Source of the DNA: an uncultured Ignavibacteria bacterium
GTDB lineage: Bacteria; Bacteroidota; Ignavibacteria; Kapaibacteriales; UBA2268
Length of the DNA: 36,744 nt
NCBI GenBank assembly: GCA_903862655.1
Contig: CAIOZA010000116.1
Span: 1 to 36,744, forward strand
Direction of reading: 5' to 3'
A program made the translations under genes and the position numbers. The notes below the pieces were generated by a model that saw only the letters and a program-made list of their open reading frames with translations, did not search any database and was not told the origin of the DNA. Positions 1 to 6,954 of this stretch are shown here, one piece after another; position 1 is the stretch's first letter, and every line of letters starts with the position of its first letter.

Positions 1-1
1 A

Positions 2-103
2 TTTGATTATATTGAAGTTTTTTATAACAGACAAAGATTACATTCAAGTTTAGGTTATTTAACTCCGGTGGAGTATGAAAATCAATTTTTTAATAACAAA
101 TAA
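2..103 (+). CDS. IS3-family transposase (OrfB), C-terminal fragment cut by the window edge
   Basis: This is the last 33 codons of an open frame entering from the left edge. The peptide begins [20 protein letters not shown] and continues with TPVEYE. That is the typical end of IS3-family DDE transposases, including the 'YN..R.HS.LGY.tP..yE' motif that follows the catalytic glutamate helix. The catalytic residues themselves lie outside the window. A likely IS right end follows within 40 bases. The enzyme would move the IS by copy-paste. Family assignment is confident; intactness of the element cannot be judged. Confidence 0.85.
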   Translation, partial: FDYIEVFYNRQRLHSSLGYLTPVEYENQFFNNK

Positions 104-116
104 TCTCTCTTCGTTC

Positions 117-141
117 TGTATTCAGAATCGGGTGAAGATCA
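117..141 (+). repeat. Probable right terminal inverted repeat of the IS3-family element
   Basis: Starting 14 bases after the transposase stop, the sequence opens with TGT and closes with GGGTGAAGATCA. IS3-group elements characteristically end in TCA, and this tail resembles the known IS3 end. The left end lies outside the window, so the repeat cannot be matched to its partner and no target-site duplication can be confirmed. Confidence 0.45.
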
Positions 142-409
142 GGTACAATTGTATCCGGCGTATCCGAATATTTCTTTTCACTTTTACTATCCATCTCTTG
201 CATCCGATGTAGATAGGTATCGTCACCTGAATTAAAATCACTTTTTTTCGCATCTTGTATAATGTATTCATTGTTATTCCTATAATTAATGCTGCGGCTC
301 GAGAATTAATAAAAACCTTTTTTAAATTTTTAATAGACTCAAAATGCAATATTTGTTCATCAATTTTACTTATTGCGCACTGTTCAATCGTCATTTGTAC
401 TCCTTTCAT
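122..409 (-). CDS. Small helix-turn-helix protein, probably truncated by the IS and possibly frameshifted
   Basis: The reading frame codes for 95 residues. The central part (SRAAALIIGITMNTLYKMRKK, about residues 36-56) looks like the DNA-binding helix pair of small excisionase or HTH_17-like proteins. It overlaps the upstream HTH gene by four bases (ATGA), so the two are probably translated together. After the run of seven A (minus strand, 248-242) the annotated frame becomes basic and hydrophobic. The neighbouring frame reads a more normal hydrophilic tail starting KSDFNSGDDTYLHRMQEMDS and stays open to position 90. The last codons lie inside the probable IS end (117-141). I read this as the 5' part of a regulator cut by the insertion, possibly also frameshifted at the A-run. 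Confidence 0.45.
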   Translation of the reverse strand: MKGVQMTIEQCAISKIDEQILHFESIKNLKKVFINSRAAALIIGITMNTLYKMRKKVILIQVTIPIYIGCKRWIVKVKRNIRIRRIQLYLIFTRF

Positions 410-717
410 TTTTTTCTCCTGTTATTTAAGATATAATCATTCGCCTTCTTAGAAATTTCATCTTTACTCAAACACTTGTTCTGCATTAACCAATCGTTTA
501 GCTCCAGTCTATTAAAGTAACACAGCTTTCCTTGTGGTTTGTAGAAAGGTATCATACTCGAACTGGTCAGCTTATATAGATAAGCCTGACTGATGTTCAA
601 GTATGTTGCGGCTTGTTGCAAAGTGAGCACTTCTCGTTGTGAAATTTTGAGATTTGTAATCTCATTTTTGATTGCAGATATTTCTGATAAAATATCTTCT
701 GTTGTGTTGGATGCCAT
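406..717 (-). CDS. Excisionase-type helix-turn-helix (HTH_17-like) DNA-binding protein
   Basis: A 103-residue protein. An N-terminal helix (residues 1-28, probably coiled coil: EDILSEISAIKNEITNLKIS) precedes a winged-helix segment at about residues 30-78. That segment runs LTLQQAATYLNISQAYLYKL, then IPFYKPQGKLCYFNRLELNDWL, matching the pattern 'lt..eaA.yL.is...lyklt....ip.yk..gk..f.r.eL..wl' of the HTH_17/MerR-like excisionase family. Such proteins are common beside tyrosine recombinases in mobile elements of Bacteroidota, where they bend DNA and favour excision. A purine-rich GAAGG lies about 8 bases before the start. Two inverted repeats upstream (760-773 and 811-833) could be its operators. 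Confidence 0.75.
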   Translation of the reverse strand: MASNTTEDILSEISAIKNEITNLKISQREVLTLQQAATYLNISQAYLYKLTSSSMIPFYKPQGKLCYFNRLELNDWLMQNKCLSKDEISKKANDYILNNRRKK

Positions 718-759
718 GCTGTTACCTTCGATTAAAAAAACATAAATAAAATGTTATTA

Positions 760-773
760 AAAATTGCAATTTT
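760..773. promoter_or_regulatory. 14-bp perfect palindrome upstream of the HTH gene
   Basis: AAAATTGCAATTTT is self-complementary over its whole length. It lies about 43 bases upstream of the start of the minus-strand HTH gene, within the likely promoter. A dyad of this size suits a dimeric regulator, possibly the HTH protein itself. AT-rich palindromes can arise by chance here, so confidence is low. Confidence 0.3.
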
Positions 774-810
774 AATCAAGGGCAAACTATATGGAATAAA
801 AGCAGAACAC

Positions 811-833
811 AATTGGTAAGAATATTACCAATT
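811..833. promoter_or_regulatory. 9-bp inverted repeat with a 5-nt spacer between the RteC-like and HTH genes
   Basis: AATTGGTAA (811-819) and TTACCAATT (825-833) are perfect arms around GAATA. The outer bases CACAA (806-810) and TTGTG (835-839) extend the pairing past a one-base bulge. It lies about 94 bases upstream of the HTH gene start and 38 bases upstream of the 3' end of the RteC-like gene (minus-strand order: HTH gene last). No U-run follows on the minus strand, so an operator or an RNA processing/attenuation hairpin is more likely than an intrinsic terminator. Confidence 0.4.
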
Positions 834-870
834 ATTGTGAAAAACATTAAATTGTTTTGGGAAGGCTAGA

Positions 871-1608
871 TTAAAATGACAAGCTTTTATTTTTAATTAT
901 TAGTTCTACAAGCTTCTTTCCTTTTTCTACATCAAATCTGCGTATGATTTTTTTGTTTGAAAGTAAAGTATTTTCAAAGGTAGTTTGAAAATATTTAATT
1001 TTAACTAATTGATCTCGAAATAAAAAGTGTTTAAATATGACTTCAGCTATCTGAGAGGAATTGCTTTCATTAGAAATTAATTCATTTTCTATTTGAATGA
1101 GTTTAATTATATATATTAATTTATTTAAATTACAAATCCAATTAAATTTATCATTTTTATTGTGTCCAAATTCCTTATAATCGCTTTCATCATATTGGAT
1201 TTGACTATTCCGTTTATTAGAATCGGTTAAGTCGATATGGGTTTCATTCAAATCCGTATGTGTCGGAATAGTAACATCTAGTGTCGATACCTCTTGACTG
1301 ACATTCTGCAATTCTTTAACCCAAGTTCCAATTTGATAAATCAAATTAGGTATTTGCTCAGTTTGCTTTTGAACATTATCATAATCTGAAATAAATCCCA
1401 TGCCAATTTCATACTCAGAATGAATAACATCTTTATAGTCTTTATTCGAATGATACATATACTCTCGTTCATGATCAGTAAGCCAGACCATGAGTTCTTC
1501 CTTTTCAATATTTAGAATGTATATCTCTCTTTTTAAATAATCAATTTTTTGTGTGATCGAAGGTAAATTGTCGGTATGATATAAAAATTCTCTTAAGGTT
1601 TTCATCAT
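871..1608 (-). CDS. Hypothetical protein, weakly RteC-like, of the integrative element
   Basis: I place the start at the double ATG at 1608/1605, four to seven bases after the recombinase stop. The longer frame from 1659 would overlap the recombinase and add a basic stretch. The product is about 244 residues and mostly helical. The N-terminal part (MKTLREFLYHTD, then 'IDYLKREIYILNIEKEELM') looks coiled-coil. The C-terminal part has 'F.Wi.nlnkLiyiikliqien.lI', then 'iaevifkHFlFrdq', and a final helix. That order recalls RteC-type regulators of excision in Bacteroides conjugative transposons, but the match is only a pattern. No enzyme motif, signal peptide or membrane segment is visible. Its place directly behind the integrase supports an accessory role in the element. 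Confidence 0.4.
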   Translation of the reverse strand: MMKTLREFLYHTDNLPSITQKIDYLKREIYILNIEKEELMVWLTDHEREYMYHSNKDYKDVIHSEYEIGMGFISDYDNVQKQTEQIPNLIYQIGTWVKELQNVSQEVSTLDVTIPTHTDLNETHIDLTDSNKRNSQIQYDESDYKEFGHNKNDKFNWICNLNKLIYIIKLIQIENELISNESNSSQIAEVIFKHFLFRDQLVKIKYFQTTFENTLLSNKKIIRRFDVEKGKKLVELIIKNKSLSF

Positions 1609-1612
1609 CTTC

Positions 1613-2653
1613 CTATAATACTGGTAATGCGTCAATAGCTTGATTCTTCTTCTTGTCAATTAATTTAGCATAAACTTGAGTAGATCTAATATTTGAGTGT
1701 CCCATTAACTTTGAAACTGTGAATAAATCAGCACCAAAGGTGAGATTCATCGTTGCAAAAGTGTGTCTGGCTGAATGGAAAGTAATTTTCTTAGTAATCT
1801 TTGCTTCATGGATCCAAGCTTTTAAAAAAATACCTAAATGATAATCTGGAGGTAATTTAAAAATTTTTGTGTCGGCCTCGTCTGGTTCACCAATTAATTC
1901 CAATGCTGTTTTAGAAAGTTTAATGATATTTTGTTCTTGTGTTTTTTCTTGAACAATGTCAATGTTGCCATTTTGAATTTCTCTCCATGTCAAGTTCCGT
2001 ATGTCACCAAGTCGCAGACCGCTAAAACAGCTGAATAAGAATGCTCGCTTAACTTCACCATTAAAGCAATCCTCTTTATTTAATTTTTTCAATTCCTCAA
2101 ATGTAAGGTAATACTTTTGTGCCCTAGTTGTTTTAATCATGTCGATTTTATCGAAAGGATTGTTACTTATTATCTCATTTTTTAAAGCCTGATTGAAGAG
2201 CTGTTTAAACATAAGCATGTAAATATAGGCTGAATTTTTTGATACAGGAACTTGGTCTAATAAATAACTTTTAAAGTTCTCAATAAATAATTTATCGATT
2301 TCGTTAAAACATAATTTTTTGGATGAATGATGTTTTTCAATATGATGCAATAAGCATTTAAATGTGCCCTTCCTGCCAGAATTTTTATCAGAAATGTAAT
2401 GTTCTGAATAATCAAAAAAGTTTGTTCTTTGAGTTTTATTACTCTTTAGATTATAGTTGTTATTTGCAATATCTAATTCTCTGGTGGCTCTAATTTCATT
2501 TGCTTGTCTTAATTTACTTTTATTCGTTTCTTTTTCTCCTTTGAGGAGGTGGATATCTAGAAATTCATAAACTCTCCTCTTATTAACATAAATATCCAAA
2601 TATAATGATGAATTTCCATTCCCTAGCTTTTTTTCTCTAACCTTAATGCTCAT
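1613..2653 (-). CDS. Tyrosine recombinase (phage-type integrase) of an integrative element
   Basis: A 346-residue protein of the usual length for Bacteroidota integrases. The order is an N-terminal arm-type DNA-binding region (about 1-60), a SAM-like core-binding domain (about 75-170) and the catalytic domain (about 183-340). The catalytic set is visible: R214 (SGLRLGD), K237, H293 and R296 (FHSARHTFA), H319 (LMGHSNI), and the nucleophile Y328 (STQVYAKL). It should cut and rejoin DNA at an attachment site. An AAGGAT lies 8-9 bases before the ATG. The gene is the outermost gene of the mobile block, divergent from purE, so the element boundary probably lies between 2654 and 2980. No tRNA target is visible there. 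Confidence 0.93.
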   Translation of the reverse strand: MSIKVREKKLGNGNSSLYLDIYVNKRRVYEFLDIHLLKGEKETNKSKLRQANEIRATRELDIANNNYNLKSNKTQRTNFFDYSEHYISDKNSGRKGTFKCLLHHIEKHHSSKKLCFNEIDKLFIENFKSYLLDQVPVSKNSAYIYMLMFKQLFNQALKNEIISNNPFDKIDMIKTTRAQKYYLTFEELKKLNKEDCFNGEVKRAFLFSCFSGLRLGDIRNLTWREIQNGNIDIVQEKTQEQNIIKLSKTALELIGEPDEADTKIFKLPPDYHLGIFLKAWIHEAKITKKITFHSARHTFATMNLTFGADLFTVSKLMGHSNIRSTQVYAKLIDKKKNQAIDALPVL

Positions 2654-2708
2654 AACAAAAATCCTTAAATATTAAAATATTTTTAGTCTTTCTTGCTTAT
2701 ATTTGTAT

Positions 2709-2740
2709 GTAACTTAGAAAATATTTGTTTGAGTAACAAA
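2709..2740 (-). promoter_or_regulatory. Possible Bacteroidota-type promoter for the recombinase
   Basis: Read on the minus strand, TTTG (2740-2737) is followed after 20 bases by TAAGTTAC (2716-2709). That is six of eight matches to the Bacteroidota -7 consensus TAnnTTTG at acceptable spacing. One RAGTAACA repeat overlaps the TTTG element. The consensus is loose in such AT-rich DNA, so this is tentative. Confidence 0.25.
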
Positions 2741-2793
2741 TTAAAACAATCGAGTAACATAATAAAATTACGACAAGTAACAATCGAGTAACA
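2731..2793. repeat. Four phased RAGTAACA direct repeats in the int-purE gap
   Basis: GAGTAACA occurs at 2731-2738, 2752-2759 and 2786-2793, with AAGTAACA at 2775-2782. The start-to-start distances are 21, 23 and 11 bases, close to whole helical turns, so all four would face one side of the helix. Two copies share the longer form CAATCGAGTAACA (2748-2760 region and 2781-2793). Such arrays next to a recombinase are typical of arm-type or excisionase binding sites. The rest of this 327-base gene-free gap (2654-2980) shows no gene and no RNA I recognise. Confidence 0.6.
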
Positions 2794-2980
2794 AAAAAGT
2801 AGTAATAAAGGTGATATAAAAATGCAAAGAAAAACAAAATTATGACTATGAAATAGCATTGAAACCGGGTTTATCTTGTTTTTATTTGTATGTTTAATGT
2901 GTAATTTTAACCAGTTGTTTTATTTATGAAAAAAATATATTATTTTAGTTGTCTTTATTATTTACTGATTAAGATGTAAT

Positions 2981-3493
2981 ATGGAAAAAAACAGAGCAAT
3001 TGTAGGAATTATTATGGGAAGTGATTCTGATCTCCCAACAATGAAGCAGGCAGCCGATGTTTGTGAAGAATTTGGCGTAGCTTATGAAATGAGAGTTGTG
3101 TCAGCTCACAGAACTCCTGTAGATATGACGGAATATGGTCAAAATGCTCATAAACGGGGAGTTAAGATTATAATCGCTGGTGCCGGTGGCGCAGCCCATT
3201 TACCTGGAATGGTGGCTTCTAATAGTCCACTTCCTGTAATTGGAGTTCCCATTCAGTCTAAAGCTTTGAATGGATTGGATTCTCTCCTGTCGATCGTTCA
3301 GATGCCTCCAGGAGTACCTGTTGCAACTGTAGGAATAGGAGGAGGAAAGAATGCCGGTCTGCTTGCTGTTGAAATACTTTCAATATTTGATGATGAATTA
3401 TTTAAAAAATATCAGGATTTCAAAGAAAAAATAGCGAATGAATCTAGAGACAAAAACGAAAATCCTGATTTTACTGAATTGATGAACAATTAG
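2981..3493 (+). CDS. purE: N5-carboxyaminoimidazole ribonucleotide mutase, PurE class I
   Basis: A 170-residue cytosolic enzyme that shifts the carboxyl group of N5-CAIR to give CAIR in purine synthesis. The PurE motifs are all present: GSDSDLPTM (residues 14-22), VSAHRTP (40-46) with the conserved histidine, [12 protein letters not shown] (66-77), and [20 protein letters not shown]. The loop is the short bacterial class I form. A charged C-terminal tail of about 20 residues adds little. No PurK lies beside it in this window. nadE starts 12 bases after the stop, so the two are probably cotranscribed. No clear Shine-Dalgarno sequence precedes the ATG. Confidence 0.95.
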   Translation: MEKNRAIVGIIMGSDSDLPTMKQAADVCEEFGVAYEMRVVSAHRTPVDMTEYGQNAHKRGVKIIIAGAGGAAHLPGMVASNSPLPVIGVPIQSKALNGLDSLLSIVQMPPGVPVATVGIGGGKNAGLLAVEILSIFDDELFKKYQDFKEKIANESRDKNENPDFTELMNN

Positions 3494-3505
3494 AATGTAA
3501 TTATT

Positions 3506-5449
3506 ATGCAGATCAATATAACAGAAATGGGCTTTATACGTGTTGCCTCAGTCTCACCTGAGTTGAGAGTTGCGGATATCGAGTTTAACAATACATTGAT
3601 AAGTCAGAGTATTCAGAAAGCTGAAAAAGCTAATGTTAATATCATCGTTTTTCCAGAAATGTGTATAACCGGATATACGTGTGGGGATTTGTTTTTTCAA
3701 AAGTTACTACTTGATAATGCCATTGAGTCAGTCTTAAATCTGGCAAAGGCTCATTCTAAATCTAAAATAATTTCTATAGTTGGTGCTCCTATCCAAATTT
3801 CAGATAAAATTTATAATGCTGCATTTATTCTTCAGAACGGAAAAATTCTTGGTATAGTTCCAAAAACTTACCTGCCAAACAATGCTGAATTTTATGAAGA
3901 AAGATGGTTCGCATCATCTTTTCATTGTTCAGAGAGTTTCATTGAAATTAAGGATGAACTCATACCATTTGGTGCCGATTTACTTTTTGTGAATAAAGAA
4001 ACAGAAATGATTTTTGGTATTGAAATATGCGAAGATTTGTGGGCTGTTATTCCACCAAGTTCAATGATGTCTATTGCAGGTGCAAATCTAATATTCAATT
4101 TGTCAGCTAGTGATGAATATCTGGGTAAATATCAATATCGTAAAAATCTGGTAATTACTCAGTCTGCCAGGTATTTGTCCGGTTATATTTACGCTTCTGC
4201 TGGGCCAAACGAATCATCATCTGATCTTGTATATTCAGGTCAATGTATGGTTGCAGAAAATGGTGTTTTACTTCAAGAAAGTCAAAGATTCCAGTTCGAA
4301 TCACAAATGATAATTGCTGATCTTGATATAGATAAACTCAAATCTGAAAGAACAAAAAATACAAGTTACAGGAAATCTGAAAGAGGAATTGATTATAGAA
4401 TGATTGAATGTGATATCAAGCATATTCAAGACACTATATTCCAAAGGCAAATTTCAAGAACTCCATTCATTCCATCAGATGAATCAGTTAGAAGTGAAAC
4501 ATGTGAAGAAATATTCAATATCCAACAAACCGGATTAGCTAAACGATTAAAGCATATTGCTTGTAAGAATGTTGTAATTGGTGTTTCAGGAGGACTGGAC
4601 TCAACACTTGCCTTGTTAGTTACCCATAAAGCTTTCCAAAAACTAGGTATGAATCCTAATGGAATTCATGCGATTACTATGCCAGGGTTTGGTACTACTC
4701 AAAAAACATATATGAATGCCCAAAAACTTTCTGGAATGTTAAATTGCACATTCCTTGAAGTTGATATAAAGCCGGCTGTCAATCAGCATTTTAAAGATAT
4801 ACAACATGACATTAACCTATTGGATACTACATACGAAAATGCTCAAGCCAGAGAAAGAACTCAGATATTAATGGACTATGCAAATAAAGTGAAAGGAATA
4901 GTTATTGGCACAGGGGATTTATCCGAAATGGCTCTGGGATGGTCAACCTATAATGGGGATCATATGTCTATGTATGGCATTAACGCTGGTGTTCCCAAAA
5001 CCTTGATTAAGTACATCATTGAATGGTGTATCAACACAGAAACTGATGAGAAGTACTGTAAAGTTCTTCTTGATATAATCTCAACGCCTATAAGTCCAGA
5101 GCTTTTACCGCCTGGCAAGGGAGATAAAATAGAACAAAAAACAGAAGATCAGATTGGTCCCTACATACTTCACGATTTTTTCCTATATCACTTTATTAGA
5201 AATTCTTATCCTCCTTTAAAGATAATGGAATTAGCAGCTTACTCCTTTAAAGGAGAGTATAGCCGTCAAGTTATTATTAAGTATCTTAAACTTTTTTTCA
5301 AGAAATTTTTTGAAAATCAGTTCAAAAGAAATTGTCTGCCTGATTCAGTCAAAGTAGGATCTGTAGCTCTTTCACCGAGAGGTGACTGGAGAATGCCCAG
5401 CGATTCGCTACCTAATATATGGCTTAATGATTTAGATACTTTGAAATAA
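3506..5449 (+). CDS. nadE: Glutamine-dependent NAD+ synthetase
   Basis: A 647-residue two-domain enzyme that converts nicotinate adenine dinucleotide to NAD+ with ATP and ammonia taken from glutamine. The N-terminal nitrilase-type amidase (about 10-290) shows the E-K-C triad: E51 (FPEMCITGYT), K120 (VPKTYLP) and C175 (GIEICEDLW). The C-terminal synthetase (about 330-647) has the PP-loop SGGLDS (361-366), 'GTGDLSEMALGW', and the end motif SPRGDWRMPSDS. The length and the YTCGDLFF insert are those of the long form known from Mycobacterium. The start could also be the internal ATG at 3527 (MGFIRVAS), which fits the family N-terminus slightly better. Confidence 0.95.
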   Translation: MQINITEMGFIRVASVSPELRVADIEFNNTLISQSIQKAEKANVNIIVFPEMCITGYTCGDLFFQKLLLDNAIESVLNLAKAHSKSKIISIVGAPIQISDKIYNAAFILQNGKILGIVPKTYLPNNAEFYEERWFASSFHCSESFIEIKDELIPFGADLLFVNKETEMIFGIEICEDLWAVIPPSSMMSIAGANLIFNLSASDEYLGKYQYRKNLVITQSARYLSGYIYASAGPNESSSDLVYSGQCMVAENGVLLQESQRFQFESQMIIADLDIDKLKSERTKNTSYRKSERGIDYRMIECDIKHIQDTIFQRQISRTPFIPSDESVRSETCEEIFNIQQTGLAKRLKHIACKNVVIGVSGGLDSTLALLVTHKAFQKLGMNPNGIHAITMPGFGTTQKTYMNAQKLSGMLNCTFLEVDIKPAVNQHFKDIQHDINLLDTTYENAQARERTQILMDYANKVKGIVIGTGDLSEMALGWSTYNGDHMSMYGINAGVPKTLIKYIIEWCINTETDEKYCKVLLDIISTPISPELLPPGKGDKIEQKTEDQIGPYILHDFFLYHFIRNSYPPLKIMELAAYSFKGEYSRQVIIKYLKLFFKKFFENQFKRNCLPDSVKVGSVALSPRGDWRMPSDSLPNIWLNDLDTLK

Positions 5450-5505
5450 AGATGTTTTATTGTATATTAGAAGTGATTTATAAAGAATATATGAATTAAT
5501 TATCA

Positions 5506-6159
5506 ATGGATTACGATACTTTAAATAGTGAAATAAAAATAATTATTGCAGATGATCACGAAATTGTAAGAACCGGGCTCAGAAAGCTATTGATATTAGA
5601 TAAGAACATTAAAGTTCTTGATGAGGCTCAAAATGGTGCTGATGCCGTAAATATAGTTCGTTATCATCAACCGGATATAGCCTTGATTGATATTCATATG
5701 CCTAAAATGGACGGTATTGAAGCTACAACTTTAATAAAGAGAGAATTCCCTGATGTCCTAGTCGTTATCTTAACCGCTTTTGAGGATTCAAACCACCTGG
5801 AAAAAGCTTTAAATGCTGGTGCCGACGGATATTTAACTAAAGACATCTCTGCAAAGCAATTGGTTGAGTCGCTAAGACTTGTAATGAGGGGTGAAAGAGT
5901 GTTTAGCCCATCAATCATAAATATGCTACAGAAGAATTATGGAGTTCTAGCTGAGAACGAACCTCTTATTTCAATAACTAAGCGTGAACAGGTGATTTTG
6001 AATCTAGTAGCTCAAGGTAAAACGAGTCCTGAAATTGCTGATTTACTTGATATAAGTTTCAGGACTGTTCAATCCCATAGGCAAAACTTAATGCAGAAAT
6101 TGGGAGTTAACAATTCAGCGGCACTGATTAGTTATACCTTAAAAAATAACATAAATTGA
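5506..6159 (+). CDS. NarL/FixJ-type two-component response regulator
   Basis: A 217-residue transcription factor. The receiver domain (about 11-125) has the acidic pair D16-D17, phospho-acceptor D62 (LIDIHMPKMDG), switch T90 and K112. The LuxR-type helix-turn-helix (about 153-212) reads ITKREQVILNLVAQGKTSPE and then IADLLDISFRTVQSHR. All residues needed for phosphorylation are present. No sensor kinase is adjacent; the nearest sensor-like gene (30399) lacks its phospho-acceptor histidine. A second receiver gene follows, suggesting duplication. The motif AATTATCAA overlaps the start codon region (5498-5506) and recurs in the palindrome at 6207. Confidence 0.92.
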   Translation: MDYDTLNSEIKIIIADDHEIVRTGLRKLLILDKNIKVLDEAQNGADAVNIVRYHQPDIALIDIHMPKMDGIEATTLIKREFPDVLVVILTAFEDSNHLEKALNAGADGYLTKDISAKQLVESLRLVMRGERVFSPSIINMLQKNYGVLAENEPLISITKREQVILNLVAQGKTSPEIADLLDISFRTVQSHRQNLMQKLGVNNSAALISYTLKNNIN

Positions 6160-6206
6160 AACAAAAATATTCTCTTTTTTTAGCTCATCCCTAATAACCA
6201 TCGAAA

Positions 6207-6228
6207 CAATTATCAAAATTGATAATTG
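6207..6228. promoter_or_regulatory. Inverted repeat upstream of the second response regulator
   Basis: CAATTATCA (6207-6215) and TGATAATTG (6220-6228) are perfect 9-base arms around AAAT. The site lies 69 bases after the first regulator's stop and about 92 bases before the second regulator's start. A half-site (AATTATCAA) also lies at the first regulator's start. It could be an operator bound by a dimeric regulator, or a weak terminator, since a short U-rich stretch follows about 12 bases later. Confidence 0.35.
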
Positions 6229-6320
6229 AGTAATTGTACTTATTTTTAATCATCGTTTTAAATATTAATTTTGTAACAATTATTTTTATTAATGGTAAAA
6301 ACGTGTACAATAATCTAAAT

Positions 6321-6821
6321 ATGAATTCTTCATACCAAACGATAAAACTATTATTGGCTGATGATTTTGAATTAGTCAGGATAGGGTTAAGAACAATTTT
6401 TGATAAGCATAATGATTTTGTATTGCTTCAAGATGCTATTAATGGCGATGATGCGATTGAATTAGCGCTATTTCACCGACCGGATGTAGTGCTAATGGAT
6501 GTTAAAATGCCCTATTACACAGGAATCCAAGCCGCAGCTATCATCAATATTAAATATCCTGAAATTAAAATAATATTGTTTTCTGCCTATGAAGAAGAAG
6601 GATTAAGAGTCGGCGATTTGCCTGATAATGTAAAAGGTTTTTTATTGAAAGATATGATTTCAAAAGATCTGGTTGATGCTGTGAGAAAAGTAAATGATGG
6701 TTGCTACGTTTTTAGCCGTGAAATATTAGCTAACTATTTAAAATTTAATGTAAAAATTGACGATAATAATTCTAATTATATAGTATTTGAAGAAAGTCCA
6801 TTTAAAAAAAAATTATGTTAA
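6321..6821 (+). CDS. Receiver-only response regulator, apparently truncated NarL paralogue
   Basis: I start at ATG 6321 (MNSSYQTIKLLLADD), giving 166 residues. The frame is open back to 6234, but that extension is hydrophobic and does not match receiver domains. D14-D15, phospho-acceptor D60 (VLMDVKMP), S88 in place of the usual threonine, and K110 (FLLKDM) are present, so phosphorylation looks possible. Similarity to the previous regulator runs through the receiver and the linker (CYVFSREILANYL versus RVFSPSIINML). The protein then ends at KKKLC after a run of A, with no helix-turn-helix. A degenerate copy of that domain appears downstream (6866-6925). It may act as a phosphate sink or binding partner, or be decaying. 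Confidence 0.8.
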   Translation: MNSSYQTIKLLLADDFELVRIGLRTIFDKHNDFVLLQDAINGDDAIELALFHRPDVVLMDVKMPYYTGIQAAAIINIKYPEIKIILFSAYEEEGLRVGDLPDNVKGFLLKDMISKDLVDAVRKVNDGCYVFSREILANYLKFNVKIDDNNSNYIVFEESPFKKKLC

Positions 6822-6865
6822 AAGAATTGATTATTAAAATTTAATTACAACTTGGCATAAAAAAT

Positions 6866-6925
6866 GTTACTTCGAGAGAACTTAAATTATTAGATTTATA
6901 AAATATTGAATTAACAAATTGATAA
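6866..6925 (+). pseudogene. Possible remnant of the lost LuxR-type helix-turn-helix
   Basis: In a frame different from the upstream receiver gene, the translation reads VTSRELKLLDL, stop, NIELTN, stop, stop, IT. Without gaps this lines up with ITKREQVILNL, VAQGKTSPEIA of the complete regulator upstream: T, R, E, L, L, T and I are identical and several others are similar. Such a match at the right distance after a receiver domain suggests a DNA-binding domain broken by stops and a frameshift. It is short and in AT-rich DNA, so chance is not excluded. The region also carries the leader of the gene at 6955. Confidence 0.35.
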
Positions 6926-6954
6926 ATAACAAGTTAAACAATAGATAAAAAATT

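Noticed and set aside
255-452. 65-residue plus-strand frame opposite the small HTH genes
   Set aside because: It lies across two better-supported minus-strand genes and resembles no protein.
1606-1659. Longer start for the RteC-like gene at 1659
   Set aside because: It would overlap the recombinase gene by 47 bases; the double ATG at 1608/1605 sits just after the recombinase stop and fits better.
2862-2872. Small dyad AAACC-G-GGTTT upstream of purE
   Set aside because: Too short to call an operator without conservation data; it does not match a purine-repressor site I can identify.
2654-2980. tRNA as integration target beside the recombinase
   Set aside because: No cloverleaf or T-loop-like sequence could be found in this gap.
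6234-6320. Upstream extension of the second response regulator
   Set aside because: The 29 added residues are hydrophobic and precede the normal receiver start; ATG 6321 gives the family N-terminus.
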